64,000 nt of DNA from Karalla daura (GCA_029224185.1 CM055191.1:17587260-17651259); one strand, 5' to 3'. Counted from the stretch's first letter, positions 28,512 to 41,900 are shown. Program-made: numbers and translations. Notes: generated by a model not told the origin, from the letters alone.

Positions 28512-29595
28512 ATGTCCTGCTGACCCCATAGGACGTGTCATCTCATGCTGCAAATGACCTGTAAATGTTTTCACACTCTCACAGGGAGAATTGTCTGTGG
28601 TGAAGTTCAGGAAGAGGTTTCACTGGCTAGTGTTCATTCACACCTTTAAATAATACACAAATGCAGAAAACACTCACACCCCAGGAAGGTGTTGCAGCAG
28701 GTAAAAATAAGTTAAATGTCAATGTGACCACATTTAACCAATAGACTTAAGCAATGGGGTCTGCTGACACTGCTCTCTTGACTCACAAATTGAAATGTTT
28801 TACGGTTTTTCTCTGTTGGTTTGGCTCATTTCTTGAAACAGAAATGACATTCTCAAAACTATAAGATCATTTGGCAAAACGGTCTTACAGTTCGGCTCAA
28901 CAGTACAGCTTTAACAGTAAAGCTTGTCTCTCCCATAACTGCTCACGAATGCTTCAAAACTACGGTAGATTCCTTTACCATATATAGTCAGTACCATCAA
29001 AATTGTAAAAATCCTTCTGAATTGCTTTGGCTCACTTGCATTCACTTAGTGTTTTTGCCAAAATAACCTGGATGGTTAAGCACCATGGATCATCTGCAAA
29101 AGCCCATCTCTCCCAAAACAGTTTACTCATGTATCAAAACTAAATATCTCTTATAAACTGTCAGCGCCCCCAAAATGCACCGTCCCATCACAAGATGTTT
29201 TGCACTATGGCAGAGGACTGGCTAACAGAATACAAGTATACAAAAAGCTGAAGAGCAGCCTCCAAAGCTTGACAGGACACACAATGCACTCATCCTTCCA
29301 AGGAGATTGTAACCATTTTTATTTACACACATAAAGTAACTTCCATAATTACTGTAGAGTACATAAAAATAAAATGTCTACAATATTCTGTATATGTACA
29401 AAAAGGGAAGGGAAGAAATGGAAATGTCTCAGCCATCTCCTACACTGATCCCCTGTGATGTCCTTTCACGCAGCATCCATTGCATGGAGCAGGGACCTCA
29501 GAAAAATTGGGAACCACTGATTACTGTATACTATAAGGTAATCAATAACTGACTTGCATGCACATACTAGTACTGCAGTACTGCAGCTCTTTTAC

Positions 29596-30021
29596 TCAGT
29601 CAGTGTTCCTCTCAAATGGTACCCTGTAAATCTGCTTCATGGTCATCTGATGCTTCTTCAAAACCCGATCTACAGTGGAGATTCTGATAGAGTTGACATT
29701 TTGGAATATGGCGTTGTCATGAAGGATTACATCACGGATCTGTCTCAATGTGATGGCATTATTTGCAATCACCATGTTACAGATCTCTTGTTCTTGTCGG
29801 TGATTGAGAAGTTTTCCTCTGCTGACCATGCAAGGATGTTGTCTAATCCTAGACCTAGAAGTCAAAGGCCAACACTGTATGACAATTCGTAATGTATGCC
29901 CGATGTATTTGTTACAGACTGTTACAGTCTTTGTCATTTTTATAGTATCATACTCTAACATCACATTGAGGTATATTATAGCACTGTAGGCCTGCATAAC
30001 CACACACATGCATGCACACAC
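29596..30021 (-). pseudogene. Truncated Tc1/IS630-like transposase, N-terminal part
   Basis: Open frame of 141 codons. It includes NHRQEQEICNMVIANNAITL and, later, KQIYRVPFERNTD, which resemble the helix-turn-helix DNA-binding half of fish Tc1/mariner-IS630-like transposases. It stops with TGA at 29596-29598, where the family continues into the catalytic domain. No DDE/DDD catalytic region is open downstream, so the copy is inactive. Confidence 0.55.
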
Positions 30022-30415
30022 AATAGTTTATACGTCTTGCTTTACAGTATGCACAGTACTGTACACTGTAATATTTAGGTTATAGACAGCACCTGTCTGG
30101 CAACTGAACAAGCTGTTTGATTGGTCATCTGAGATGTGGGAAACTCCCCCTCCGTTAGTCAAGTTCTAATTTTACCTGACTGTCAATTCCTCACATGTAT
30201 TTATCAAGTGTTCCAAGAAATTCATATATGGTGTTCATAGTATTGTGTTCTTGACTAATTTTGACAATTGAACTGGTGTGCATATGTCGACACAATGAAG
30301 CCTTGGGGAGAACAACCACACTTGAGACATTGGCAATCTGATTAAATAAATGACACATGCCATTCTGTTGTGCAAAATTGCAGTGTGGTTTGGAGATTTG
30401 CCCATGTTATTTTGA

Positions 30416-30463
30416 CCATTGGTTTGGCTCATTTCTGTTTCAAGAAATGAGCCAAACCAATGG
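30416..30463. repeat. Perfect 21-bp hairpin at transposon end
   Basis: The left arm 30416-30436 (CCATTGGTTTGGCTCATTTC plus T) and right arm 30443-30463 are exact reverse complements around the 6-base loop GTTTCA. It is the right terminal region of the element starting at 28801. Confidence 0.95.
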
Positions 30464-31260
30464 AGAAAATATTTGTACAGGCAAAGTGGGGTGAGGGAGG
30501 AGGGAATTGCAGATGTGGGGATGTTTGGTCAGAGAAGCAGGCTTATTGACACAAGGGTTAAACAAGGTGAACAGGCAATGGTAAGAAAACAAGATATACA
30601 CTGTGTCTCCGTAGAGGTATTTATATGACTGAGGTGACGTGGAGCTGCTTCGACTCTGCCTCTGCAGGTTAAACACACACATAATCGTGACACAAATTTT
30701 GTACTTCCTCTCCAGGAGCTCAGTGTGATCTGTTGGTGAGCCTCTCTGAGAAGGTGACTAGCACTAAATTTGTAAGCAATTGACAGTGCTTTAACAGGAT
30801 CAGTAGGCGTATGTGCGTCTATAATGAATTGCACTAAAGATGGTGAAAAGTACACCTTGCAAAGGATGATGCAAATCGGGTTACTCTCTAAAAGCAGCAT
30901 GTTTATTCAATATAGCCCTTTTGATTCACGGCGCTTTGCATCTGTGTATGTGCATATGTCTGTGTGTGTGTGTGTGTGTGTGAGCTAGAGAGCGAGATAG
31001 AGAGAGAGAGTCAGGGAAAAGAGTGGGGGTACGGAAGAACACAGGCCTCACACCGGGGATAGGTGCTAAAATATACAGTGAGAAAAACTCAGTGCGAATG
31101 TGACAGCTGAACAATAGGGAGGATTGGGGTGGATATGGAGGGTTTCTGTTTTGTAGACAATAACAATCCATTTTTACTATCAGTAGTGGTATATGTTCTC
31201 ATCAAAATACAAATAAATAATAACAGAGAACATTGTATTTTGAAATATGTTGTCTGGATT

Positions 31261-31281
31261 GGGGGGGCGGGGGGGGGGGGG
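31261..31281. repeat. Poly-G run
   Basis: Twenty G residues with a single C interruption. Confidence 0.9.
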
Positions 31282-31522
31282 TTGTTTTGATTTGTTTTGA
31301 TGCATATTCACTATCAAGACATTAGACCAGCAGTCTACGCTTAATAGAGGATTTAGAGGGTATAGTAAAGCCCCTTTTAAACACAAATAAAAAGCAGGGG
31401 TTTCTTACATATTCTGGCAAGTAATTTCCTCATATTTAAAACATTTTAGAAAATTTTCCCATTTCATTTCTTTTTTTCTTCCAGTTTCTCCTGCATTACC
31501 CCTTGCGGTCCTAAAGTAAGCA

Positions 31523-31523
<1 letters not shown>

Positions 31524-31558
<35 letters not shown>

Positions 31559-31571
31559 AGACACACACATA

Positions 31572-31647
<76 letters not shown>
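31524..31647. repeat. (CA)n microsatellite, two blocks
   Basis: Two CA runs separated by short TCAGAC and TACTC interruptions. Confidence 0.95.
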
Positions 31648-31651
<4 letters not shown>

Positions 31652-31974
31652 GGCATCAAGGAAGCAGGCTCTCAATTATCAACCTCTCTCCACTGCTCTC
31701 AACACCTCATGTTTCTCTGTTAATGACTGGATTAAAGCTCTGATTAAGATGCACTTAACCCATAAACAGCAGTCCCCATTCACATACCATCGAAAAGCCA
31801 ATTAAGGCAAGCCGGGACTTCCATTAAGGCTGACAAAGGCCAGACTATATCAGAGATTTTATGGTTGAGATGGACCAGGGGCGAGTGTGTCACTGTAGTC
31901 TCTTAAGAGCAAAGATTTGGGTCAGAGCATGCAAGTAGTATTGTAACATTCAGGGGTGAAAAAAACTCTACTTC

Positions 31975-32092
31975 AGGTGAAAGGAATAATACTTTCTACA
32001 GATAGACAACTGGCAGACAGATAGATGGATAGACAGGCAGACACTCGGACAGACTGACGGACAGACTAGCAGACAGACAGATCGATAGAATT
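31975..32092. repeat. Degenerate GATA/CAGA tandem repeat
   Basis: Repeated tetranucleotide-like units AGACAGAT, GGATAGAC and CAGACAGA over about 115 bases. Confidence 0.7.
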
Positions 32093-35000
32093 GTGACATT
32101 TTACATAGGTTTCATTTGCTTCAAGATCGTCACTGTATGTCAGTCTTAGTAGCAATTATCATTGATTTAGTGTCAGTGTCTGCCAGTAGGGGGTTGGATT
32201 CTCTTTCTTTTGATGGATTATTGAATTAAATTATGACTTTTAATGCTGATTTGTAACAAGATAATGAAGTATGTGCCCTCTGAAACATGACAAAATCCCA
32301 CATTTGCATGTTAAAAGGAGAAAATTAACAGACTAAATCAGGGTAAATGTACAAAATATACAAATCACCCAGACATAATTTTGTCTGATTACCTGCTTAG
32401 TTTTGATCTTTGGTATTTGTAGACAAAGAAATCTTAGTCACTGGGTTTGTTACCTTCATTTTGGTTGCCAATTCAGACGGGCATTTCTACATGCAAACTT
32501 CTAAACAAAGCCGATTAATTAACTCGCAGGCTTATACCTCTGAACCATAAAGAGCTTACAAATTACCTTGGGGGAAGTGATTACAACCATGGAAAACAAT
32601 AAATCAATCAATGAATCTAATGAAGCCTGCATGCCGTCCCAGGCATTCCGCTCTTACTCTCAGTCATCTGTGGAATAACAATGGGAAAGAAAGGGATCAT
32701 AGTTAAATTGTTAATCATAATGTGATACCACAGTCAGCAGATTCCCCATATGAGAAAAACACGCCCAGGGTCCTGCCTGTCTTCTCAAAGAGAGGACGTA
32801 ATGCAGAAAATGTTCTTTCCAGCCCACTGGAGAGAGGGATGCTCTGCAAAACAATACAGGCAAGGCACTGATTCTTTTGCTATTGTTGAGTTATATTATT
32901 TATATATGTTATCACTGCTAGGTCAAAACATATATCACTGAAGAATGTGAGCTTCAGATCTGGAAAGTAATCTTCAGAAGCAGGTGTTCTGAGAGAACCC
33001 TTATTTCATGGTGAAGGTGGGTGCACTAACAACTCAACCGTTGTGTAGCATAGTCCTCCAATCATAACACATTAATGACACGTTTTTCTAGTGTTTTTCT
33101 ATTTTCTTTGTGTATTTAGGGTTCATTGTATTCCCAATATCATTCATAATTATATACCAAAGTGATCAGCATACATTGCCAGACAATCTTCAACACTAAG
33201 CGTGTTTGGCATGCACAACTGTTTCATTTTTCATTTTGGGAAGTGAATTCCCTCCATACATCTGAGCTAGGGGCAGATCTAATTCTCATATTTGTCTAAT
33301 CTTAAAATATCTTCACTCAGCTGGTATGAGTTCTGTGCTAGGTCCCAGCAACTTTTTACAACCTTTCACTGGTTAATTTTTATGTTCTCTTTTCCTTTCC
33401 CTTTTAAACTTGCTGCATGCCTTTAAATGTACTACTGTTGACCTGCTTTAGCTCATTACGGTGACCTGAGATGGAATTGTGATTGGTTTGGGGGCTGCTG
33501 ACACTGGCAGATTGGTGGGCAGGAACTCTTAACAGGACAGATTGGGTGATAACGAGGAAGTGCTCTAAACTTGGCCCTAATTGGCTCGAGACCTTGAAAA
33601 CTTCCCCTCAGCTGAGTGATTCAGGGAGTCATGGGTCTTGGCTTCTTGGAAGATCACTTGTGTGAAGTTGTGATCTTGGTGGATTGCATGTGAGGGTAGG
33701 CTCATGCACTCAGTCATCAGGAAAATGATACACCCGCTTATAGCAAAAGAAGACAGCAATGAACGCTGTAACAAGAAGTACAAGGTGGACTAAATGACTG
33801 AATCTGAAGTGTCTTGTCGTGGTTTGTTAATTCCCAGAATAACTTTAAAGTTATCCTTCCTGAGAAACTGTTCTTAGGGACTCTATCTGCAAGTGTGTTG
33901 CTCGTCTTACAACAAATTTGCAAATCAATGGCTAAAAGAATATAGAGAGCTCCCCCAAAATGTCTACAATTTTGCTGACTACTGAGACATATTGTTCTAT
34001 TTGTCTCCAGCATTAGGTTGCCATAATCCTGCTCTTTTGGTCTGGTCTTTCCTGGAAAAAACATCCTTTATCTAAATGGGACTAATGGGTCAGTGATGGT
34101 TAAATAAACAGATCTTCATCTGCCTCCTGTATTTGTAAAGAGATATTCAGAGAGATAGTCTTCCAGTATAAAGTCATGCAAACAGGATCTCATTAGCAAA
34201 TGCAAATGAGAAAACACCAAATCTTCGCGGAGAGGCAGAAGTGTATCTCCGTGGGATAGCTGGAACATGACAGCACACCAACCGCCCCCACGCTGAGCAC
34301 CAAATGTGATGGTCCGCTCCTGCTGCTACTCTTAACAGGATGCAGGACCAAACCATACATGTAAGCGAAGGGGGGGAGTCAAGGAAGTGGGTCAGAGGGC
34401 CCTCACCTTCTGCCATTTGAAGCCATGCAGTGAAAAGTCTCTTTTGTTATATCATTCAGTCATCAGGTTGATCTGATGAGGTCTAACAAAATGTTACACA
34501 CCCAACACAAATAACGACTTAGTCTTTAGTCAAAACCATATTTTCACAGTCTTCAAAACCTTTTGGAGCTACCCTTTGGTCAGTTCAGTATCTGGTGAGA
34601 AAACCTTTGCACTACCATTGTGTTTTGAGAACTGACGGCTAACCTAAGGAAGTAAAAGATGATTACACATGTTGGAAGTGCATTGTTAGACGGGGCAATG
34701 TGTTTTAGGGTCTCCACGGAGCCAGTCGATCACTTACAACATTCAATTAGCAAGTATTAATTGTTAATCAATTAGGTTTGTGTGTCTGCAAGTTGCTGAG
34801 AGGGTTATTTGCCAGGAGGTGAGAAAAACCAACCTTCAGATCCAATCAGAGTTCTCGTCAGAGAGCGTGTCCGTCGTGACATCACAAGCTGCGGCGGGCA
34901 GAGTTCCTGGCGTGGCTGCGGACCAACAGACCTTCTGCTGCCAGCAGGGCAGCAGTGGCCTCGGGCAGGGCGGCGAAGGCCAGGTCACCAGCTTTTTCCT

Positions 35001-37239
35001 CCTGCCTGGCATGAGCGCTGTGGGAGGGGTGGCCGGCAGGATGGCAGGATGTCAGAAACAGCCCTTTAGACGTGTCAAAAAGCAGGCACAGCTAGGGGAA
35101 GCTGCTCATCGAGCGTGACAGAACGAGGACCGAGGCCATTACGCAGACAGCCTGCCCAATAAACACATGATGACCAAACAGCATTATCTAATGTAGGCTT
35201 GTGTTCAGTAACAGGACTTGAAACACTGTAGATTCTTGGCGTCACTGAGAGATTTGGGATTTTGAAACGGGTCTGTAAAACAATTTTTTAAAAACTTCCT
35301 CACATCTTTCACAGATGAACATAAGAAAACAGATTTCTATGGCACACTGTGCAACTACAGTCATGGAAAGTCATTATAAACCGACCCACATTTTTAAAGT
35401 TTGGGGGGTGGGGTGTGGAGGGGTGTTAAACGCAGGAAATCTTTCAGGGGGCTGAAAGTGTGAGTGAGTGAGCTAGCCCCGGCACTGCTGGGACAAATAT
35501 AGGCTTATATAGAAACTCCACAAAATCTCACTTCTGACTCATTGGTTTTACCATCAAAGCATGTCAAATGGGTAGTTTGCTAAATAAAGAAACAGAAGGC
35601 TTACAGTGAGCAATTAAAAAGTGAAAGAGTGTAATGTGCTCAAATTTCAGCCTAGAGCAAACTGATACAGCAAAGTGAAGTTTTTAATACATGGGTGTAT
35701 AGATTACATGTATAGAGAAAATAATTAGCACTAAGTAGTCCCTCATATGGCAGAGTGCAAAAAAGGGAGACAGGCAGGCAGAAAGAAATACTGCCAGTTC
35801 AAAGTAAATTTAGGAGCACTGAAAGTGTGCATGCAGGGTTCTGTGAAGTCTTACTCTATATTCCTGACTTCCTGAAATAATCAAACAGTCACTTTATCAG
35901 TGCGATCAGCAGCACCACATTGGCTTTAAAGTGTTTACCGTTCACATAGTTTAGCCAAGGAGTTGATTTGTTTTGTTTGATGAGCGCAGTGTTTATTTCA
36001 GAGGTGACGACCTGCTCGGTTAATCTTCTCGGTCTTTATCATGCAAACCCTTCTGCAAGCAGCAGCAGCCGAGCAGCGTCTAGTCTAGATAGAAGAGCTG
36101 GTTGTCGAGCTGTTAACGGGACAGCCATTAACACTGTAACCTAATGTCTGACTATGGTTTCCTTTGAAGCGAGGGAGAGAAAAACAGTTGACGGAGGAAA
36201 TGAGCTGATAGGAGACACTTGAAGACTGAAAACTGTGTGAATTCTTTTCACGTACTTTTTACACTATATGTATATTGAAGGAACTAACTGGCAACAGCCA
36301 TCCCGAGTAGAGCTTTGCATTGCTATTAAAACATCATACACAAACTATATGACTATGGTTCAGAGATAGTGTGGTCAGAGGCCCTTCAGCCTACATGTCA
36401 AATTGTCTTTAGGTAAGCAACTGAAGTCTAAACTGCTTTATGTGAATATTTAATAAAGCCAGTGGTTGAGCAGTCGTTCTGGGTAGCTTCTGAAAACAAT
36501 GAAGTGTTGTGACATAGATGGACATGATGACTAGAAAGGCTTCATCAGAACTAGTTTATGTATAAACACGTTGATAAGGTTGTGCTGAATGTCATGTGCA
36601 TGGCCATGCCTCTGCTTACTTCATGACACTGATTCAAACATACAAAATAAATGGTGAAATCCTAGACCCATTTACACTTGTGCACTACTACAAAGACAGC
36701 GGCAGAGCCAAAGTCACCATGAAACTGAGGAGCTGTCTTCGGCACAGTTTTTGGACTTCATCGTGAGCATGGCACATTTAGCTTCCATCATTGGAGTCAA
36801 ATAATTTTAGGGAGGCTCTGCTCAAAATGTGGCAGAGGAAAATCCTGCTTGATCCCAGAATAAGATAAGATAAGAAGCCTGAAAAAAGAAGAGCACTGGT
36901 AAAAACCTTCAAAAATAATAGAAAATACAGTCAAGATACAGCATTTCTAACTATATGTGGGTTGGCATGTATTGCACTGAGATATTTGTCCACAACTAAC
37001 AAAGTTTACATCAGGTTTTTAAAAAGAAGGGTCTGCAACAGGGGTCTTGAGCTCTGTGGACATCAGTACACTGAAATTACAGTGTAAGGTTAGTCTGTGT
37101 TCAGACTCTGCTGTCCCATTCACTCCCAGTGTCTCTCAGCTCTCTGTGAGACACGATGGAAGCAGTTCCCAGATGGATGTGGGAGCAGCCTCTTCCCTGT
37201 GCATCTCCACTGTGGTGCTGAGGATCCCCTGTCCCTCCC

Positions 37240-37572
37240 TTGGAGGTGTGTGTGTGTGTGTGTGAGAGAGAGTGAGAAAGATCCGCTGACAGGCTGCCTG
37301 TCTGTGCGTCACGGCCCCGGGCACAGAGCTGCAGGGCTGCGTGTGTGCACCTCCTCAGTCCGCCTCCTCCCGGCCCAGCCTCCATTACCTCCTCCTCCCC
37401 TCCCTCCTCCTCCTCCTCCTCCTGTACACAACATGATGCCATGTGCTGCCGGGGCTCACTCCGCGCCTTGATGCTGATGACCTTCTCGTACTTTTTATTT
37501 AGTTGATGCTTTTTCTTTGCTGGCTTTTTTTAAAGCTTCGCCTGCACACGGGAACAGGGAAACCATCACCTG
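37240..37572 (+). promoter_or_regulatory. eomes: Candidate eomes promoter / non-coding first exon
   Basis: GC-rich block with CpGs and CTCC runs, ending in a strong donor CACCTG|GTGAGT (37572/37573). A matching acceptor TTCTGACAG lies at 38880-38888, 35 bases before the eomes ATG. A non-coding first exon here would explain the short 5' UTR of coding exon 1. The transcription start is not visible. Confidence 0.4.
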
Positions 37573-38500
37573 GTGAGTTTCTATTCATATTTACCCTTAA
37601 ATATACTGTAAATATAATTTTCACACAGGCGTGGATGCGTTTGCTGGTATTTTATAAACATTTGTTCCATTTAACGCTGCGGGAGATGATAAATTAAAAC
37701 TTGCGTCTCATAATTCAGGGCTGTGAAATTATCTCCAGGGATTAAAGCCACGATAAATCATTTTGCATGTCAATATTCCGATTTATTTCTGTGTTTTTTT
37801 TTCTCTCTGTATTTTGATTGGTTTATTGTCGTTTGTCACATCGGACTGTCTGATCCCAGAAATGTCACAGGTTTCTTCAAACGGAAAAATAATTGGCTAT
37901 TTCCCCTTTTTCACTCCGGGTTTCCCTGTGGGACCCGGAGCCGCATCAGAACTGAATGAATGCAAATTCATTAACTCTGAATAATAAAACAGGATTAACA
38001 GCTATGTCTTCACTGAATCTGCTCCTTTTTTCATCCACAAAGAGAAACACGTCGAAACGGATTCGTGTGCTAACTTTTATTCTCCTGTTTATTTTCGTCG
38101 GGATTTGGTGTTGATGTAAAATCACAGTATTTGTTTTCACCGAGAAAAGGTTGCGGTTTACCTTGCATACCTGCACGAGATTTCAAGAGACGTGGGCGAG
38201 TTTTCACTTTAGTTTTACTGTCCTACGTCGAAAAAAGAAACCTGCTTTGTTCACTATTTGTCAGACGATTTACAAGAAATTGGCTCTTACCTGGAAAAGA
38301 TCTTCATCAATATCACCCAAATTGCGCCACAGCTGAAGTAAAAAATCAGCCTTACATTACACACTCACCTGTTTCAGCATTTGACTTTCATTATCTTAAA
38401 TGCAAATAATTAATGAATGAAGTCATTAATTACATATATGTTTGTTAATTATCCTAATTATTCCTAAGTAATTTAGTAAGGCGAAGACTAAAAATAGTTG

Positions 38501-38540
38501 TGCCAGGAGTGGGACTCGAACCAGCGCCTCAGACGGAGAC
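38501..38540 (-). pseudogene. tRNA-Leu-like 3' half fragment
   Basis: On the minus strand, GTCTCCGTCTGAGGCG followed by GGTTCGAGTCCCACTCC and TGGCA resembles the variable arm, T-arm and acceptor 3' strand of tRNA-Leu. The D-arm and 5' acceptor strand are not found upstream, so this is a fragment or a tRNA-derived repeat, not a functional tRNA gene. Confidence 0.4.
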
Positions 38541-38923
38541 GGATCGTTCAGAATCAATTAATTGTACTTCAAATGGATTATTCCTTATGGCAAAGCTACT
38601 GTTCTTTTGAAATGACAACAATCACAACATTTAGTACTAATTTCTACAGCCACACCCTGCTACGCCCACTGATAATTTCGGCTCGAAGGTGACTACACTT
38701 TCCTCCACCTCCTCGGTGTTTCTTTTCTTGTTTCGCACCTGAAGTGGGCCTTTGTAGTTACTGTGACTCATGCACAAATCAGGTGGAGGATGCTCTCCTA
38801 ACCAGCCCACGCGTGTGTGCGGTATCTCTGTGTGTGCGTGTGTGTGTGTGTGTGTGTGGCTGGGACCACAGACAGCATCTTCTGACAGGAGAGGGTGAGG
38901 AGGAGGAGAGCAGCTTCTTCACC

Positions 38924-41900
38924 ATGCTGGGCAGTGATGGAGACACCGCTGCTTTCTCTGCGTCCAAGGAGGCAGCGGAGGACAAGTCCCCGGCTGTAGA
39001 TGCCACCGCGTCTGAGCGCTACTACATCCCGGTGAGCAAGCAGAGTCCAGAGGCGGCAAACCCGTGCTCCTTCCTGCCCTACAGCCCCGGGGGCCCGGTG
39101 TACCCCCCGTCCAGCGCAGGCCGGTACCCCTCCTCCCTACACCTGGGCTCCGTGCTGCCCCCCGCCGGATTCCCCCCCTCCGCAGCCGGCCGCACCGCAT
39201 TCAGCTCGGCCTACCCGCTGGGCCAGGGCCCGGGCTGCCTGTACCCAGCCTACAGCGGCTCCGCGTCCGGCCTGGGTAACCTGCCCCTGGCCGGAGTGCA
39301 GGGCCCCGGTCTCAGGGCCCAGGTCTACCTCTGCAACAGGCCCCTGTGGCTCAAGTTCAGCAGGCACCAGACCGAGATGATCATCACCAAGCAGGGCAGG
39401 TGAGAGAAAACGAAATGAAACAACCACACCATATACTGCTGCATATTTATGAGAAATGTTAAACCTGGAGTCCGTAATTAGGATATTTGGATTTAACTAA
39501 ATTCATATATTTTTAAGAGAATCAAACGCCTCCTTTACATAATTAATTTTCAGCAAAAACAATTTAATATCCGTTTTAAAAAACAGCCTTTGAGATTTAT
39601 TTTTTTTTGGGGGGGGGGGGGGTAAAGCACATCACAATATTGATTACAATACTACACTACTAAACGCTATCTTTAAAGACAGGTATTTTTTTATATAAAA
39701 TACTGTCACACACTCTTACTTTGTGCTTTTACATCAACGAAAAAATGACAATAAAATAAGGTTTTAAATGCTATATATAGTGCAAATTCCTATGCACTAT
39801 GCATCTTGATGGATGTCAGTGTGTTTGGTGTTAGGTGCGAACTGGATGTGAGGCCTGAAAGCAAGCAATATCTATGAATATTGAGACACACACTCTCTTT
39901 TTTACGAAGCTATTTTTTTTTAACTCTCGTTGCTCCGTCATGAATTTTTAGCGCTGTCGCGTCGCCGCGAAAAGGTCCGCGGTTCGAATCCCGCTAAATC
40001 GGTGTATGTGCTGTGTATGTGTATGTGTATTTTATTGTGTCTGCGTATTTAGGTCGATCGCATTCTTTAAACAGCTCCTACTGTAGGTGTGAATGTGCGA
40101 ATAGTGCGCTGCTTGTGAATGGTGTGTGTGTGTGCGCGCGCGCGTGTGTGAGACGGCTGAGATAATGGGTGGATGCATGCTTGATGGGATGTTGTTTGGT
40201 GTGTCTGCAGACGGATGTTTCCCTTCCTGAGCTTTAACATCGCCGGGCTCAACCTGTCTGCGCACTACAACGTGTTCGTGGAAGTGGTGCTGGCAGACCC
40301 CAACCACTGGAGGTTCCAGGGGGGCAAGTGGGTGACCTGTGGCAAGGCAGACAACAGCAGCCAAGGTACTAAAACAGGTCGATATTTCAAATTACATACA
40401 TTTTTTCCTTGTTTAGAATTGCTTTACAACAAATCTCTGAATTGTCCAAAAAAATCATTTATTTAACTTCAATTTCTGTCTGTCCAAATGATTTAGGGAG
40501 GTATTGATACATTTTAAGGCTTGAGAACTGTTTGTGTTCCAGGGAATAAAGTGTACATCCATCCAGAGTCTCCAAACACAGGAGCCCACTGGATGAGGCA
40601 GGAAATCTCTTTCAGCAAGCTCAAACTCACCAACAACAAGGGCGCCAACCACAGTACTGCACAGGTGTGTCTGACTGAGATAAATACACACTGACACAGA
40701 ATTGAAATAAATGTATTAAAATGTCAACATTTATGTTTTAAGTAGATATATATGTCAGTCATCACATTTATGTGTTTTTAAATTCAGTGTCATTCTTATT
40801 GCGAGTGCAATTGAGGATATCATTTTTTTAAATTAAATATAAATAGTGCAAAATCGGAGGTAAATCAGAGTGCCACTGTCTTGGCTCAAATGTCCCCAAG
40901 AGCTCAAAATATTCTGATATTCTATAATGTAATAAATGTTAAAATTGGAAATTGGAAAGTATCACAGTGGCCTAATATCTGGGGCTCTTCTTTCTTGCAG
41001 ATGATTGTTCTGCAGTCGCTGCACAAGTACCAGCCCAGGCTGCACATCGTTGAGGTGGCGGAGGACGGCGTGGAGGACATCGGCAGCGAGGGGAAGACTC
41101 AGACCTTCACCTTCCCAGAGACACAGTTCATAGCTGTCACTGCCTACCAGAACACTGATGTGAGCATCGAGCTCTGCTCCCTACCTCGGCTTCTTGTTCC
41201 TCCCTCTTCTCTGATAGTCTCTGATAGTTTCTGATGAATGTAACTCGTTCATCAGTGCGACATCTCTTTACACATTGTCAGACAATAGTCTCCTCTGACT
41301 TGTTTATGTTTCAGAAATCAGAAAGCATTGGATGAATCATGCAATGAGATTTGCTATGCAATAACTAAACCTGTACATCCACACGTACCTGCACACACAT
41401 TTTTTGTTCAGAGCTCAGTGTGTGATGAATAACTGATAACAAGCAATGAAAAAAGATTTGGGGTGCACGGTATTACTATTACACATAATGTGGAACAGCA
41501 GCATACACAGGGGTTAATAAACATTGAACAGCTCGAGGGTTGCAAAATGTATCCTGTAATGTTTATCTGTATGTATCTTTCTTTGTTTTAGATCACGCAG
41601 CTGAAAATTGATCATAACCCTTTTGCCAAGGGCTTCAGGGACAATTATGATTCGTAAGTATTCAACTTCAATCGTCTGCACTTATTGCCAGTATAATGTT
41701 GCATTTGTGAAACACAGAATTCTGTTATAATTGTCATGGTATCTTGGTTTCTTTCGGTTTCTCTGCTTTCAAATCTACCAGCTTAAGATCTGTTGTTAAA
41801 TGCACGCAAGTCATTTTCACACCACGTTAAACACGTTTTTTTTTTCACCCCCACTCACACACTGCTCTCCCTTCACCACAAGTTCAAAAGTGCTTGCATC

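Larger units (their letters stand above)
28801..30477 (-). mobile_element. Decayed Tc1/mariner-IS630-like DNA transposon
   Basis: Terminal inverted repeats are visible. The left end (28801 on) reads TACGGTTTTTCTCTGTTGG then TTTGGCTCATTTC. The reverse complement of the right end (to 30477) reads TACAAATATTTTCTCCATTGG then TTTGGCTCATTTC. A 30-base block at 28818-28847 is identical to the reverse complement of 30429-30458. Both ends start with TA, fitting the TA target-site duplication of this superfamily. Inside, on the minus strand, is a broken transposase open frame (29596-30021). The right end is a near-perfect hairpin. Length is about 1.7 kb, typical of the superfamily. Family assignment is from the transposase N-terminal region and the TA ends. 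Confidence 0.65.
30480..37240. other. Gene-free interval upstream of eomes
   Basis: No coding exon is supported. The interval holds microsatellites, a poly-G run (31261-31281), a degenerate GATA/CAGA tandem region (31975-32092), and AT-rich blocks dense in TAAT cores at 31735-31870, 32505-32650 and 34690-34775. By position these could be eomes enhancers. A GC-rich block at 34850-35060 is open in one frame but has no family motif. Confidence 0.45.

Noticed and set aside
34780..35118. 112-codon plus-strand ORF in the eomes upstream interval
   Set aside because: It has no family motif or splice partners and is explained by local GC richness.
37097..37471. ORFs of 113-124 codons upstream of eomes
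   Set aside because: They are low-complexity Pro/Leu or Glu/Gly readings of CTCC and TG repeats in a likely 5' exon/promoter.
38501..38540. Functional tRNA-Leu gene
   Set aside because: Only the 3' half is present; no D-arm or matching 5' acceptor strand occurs upstream on that strand.
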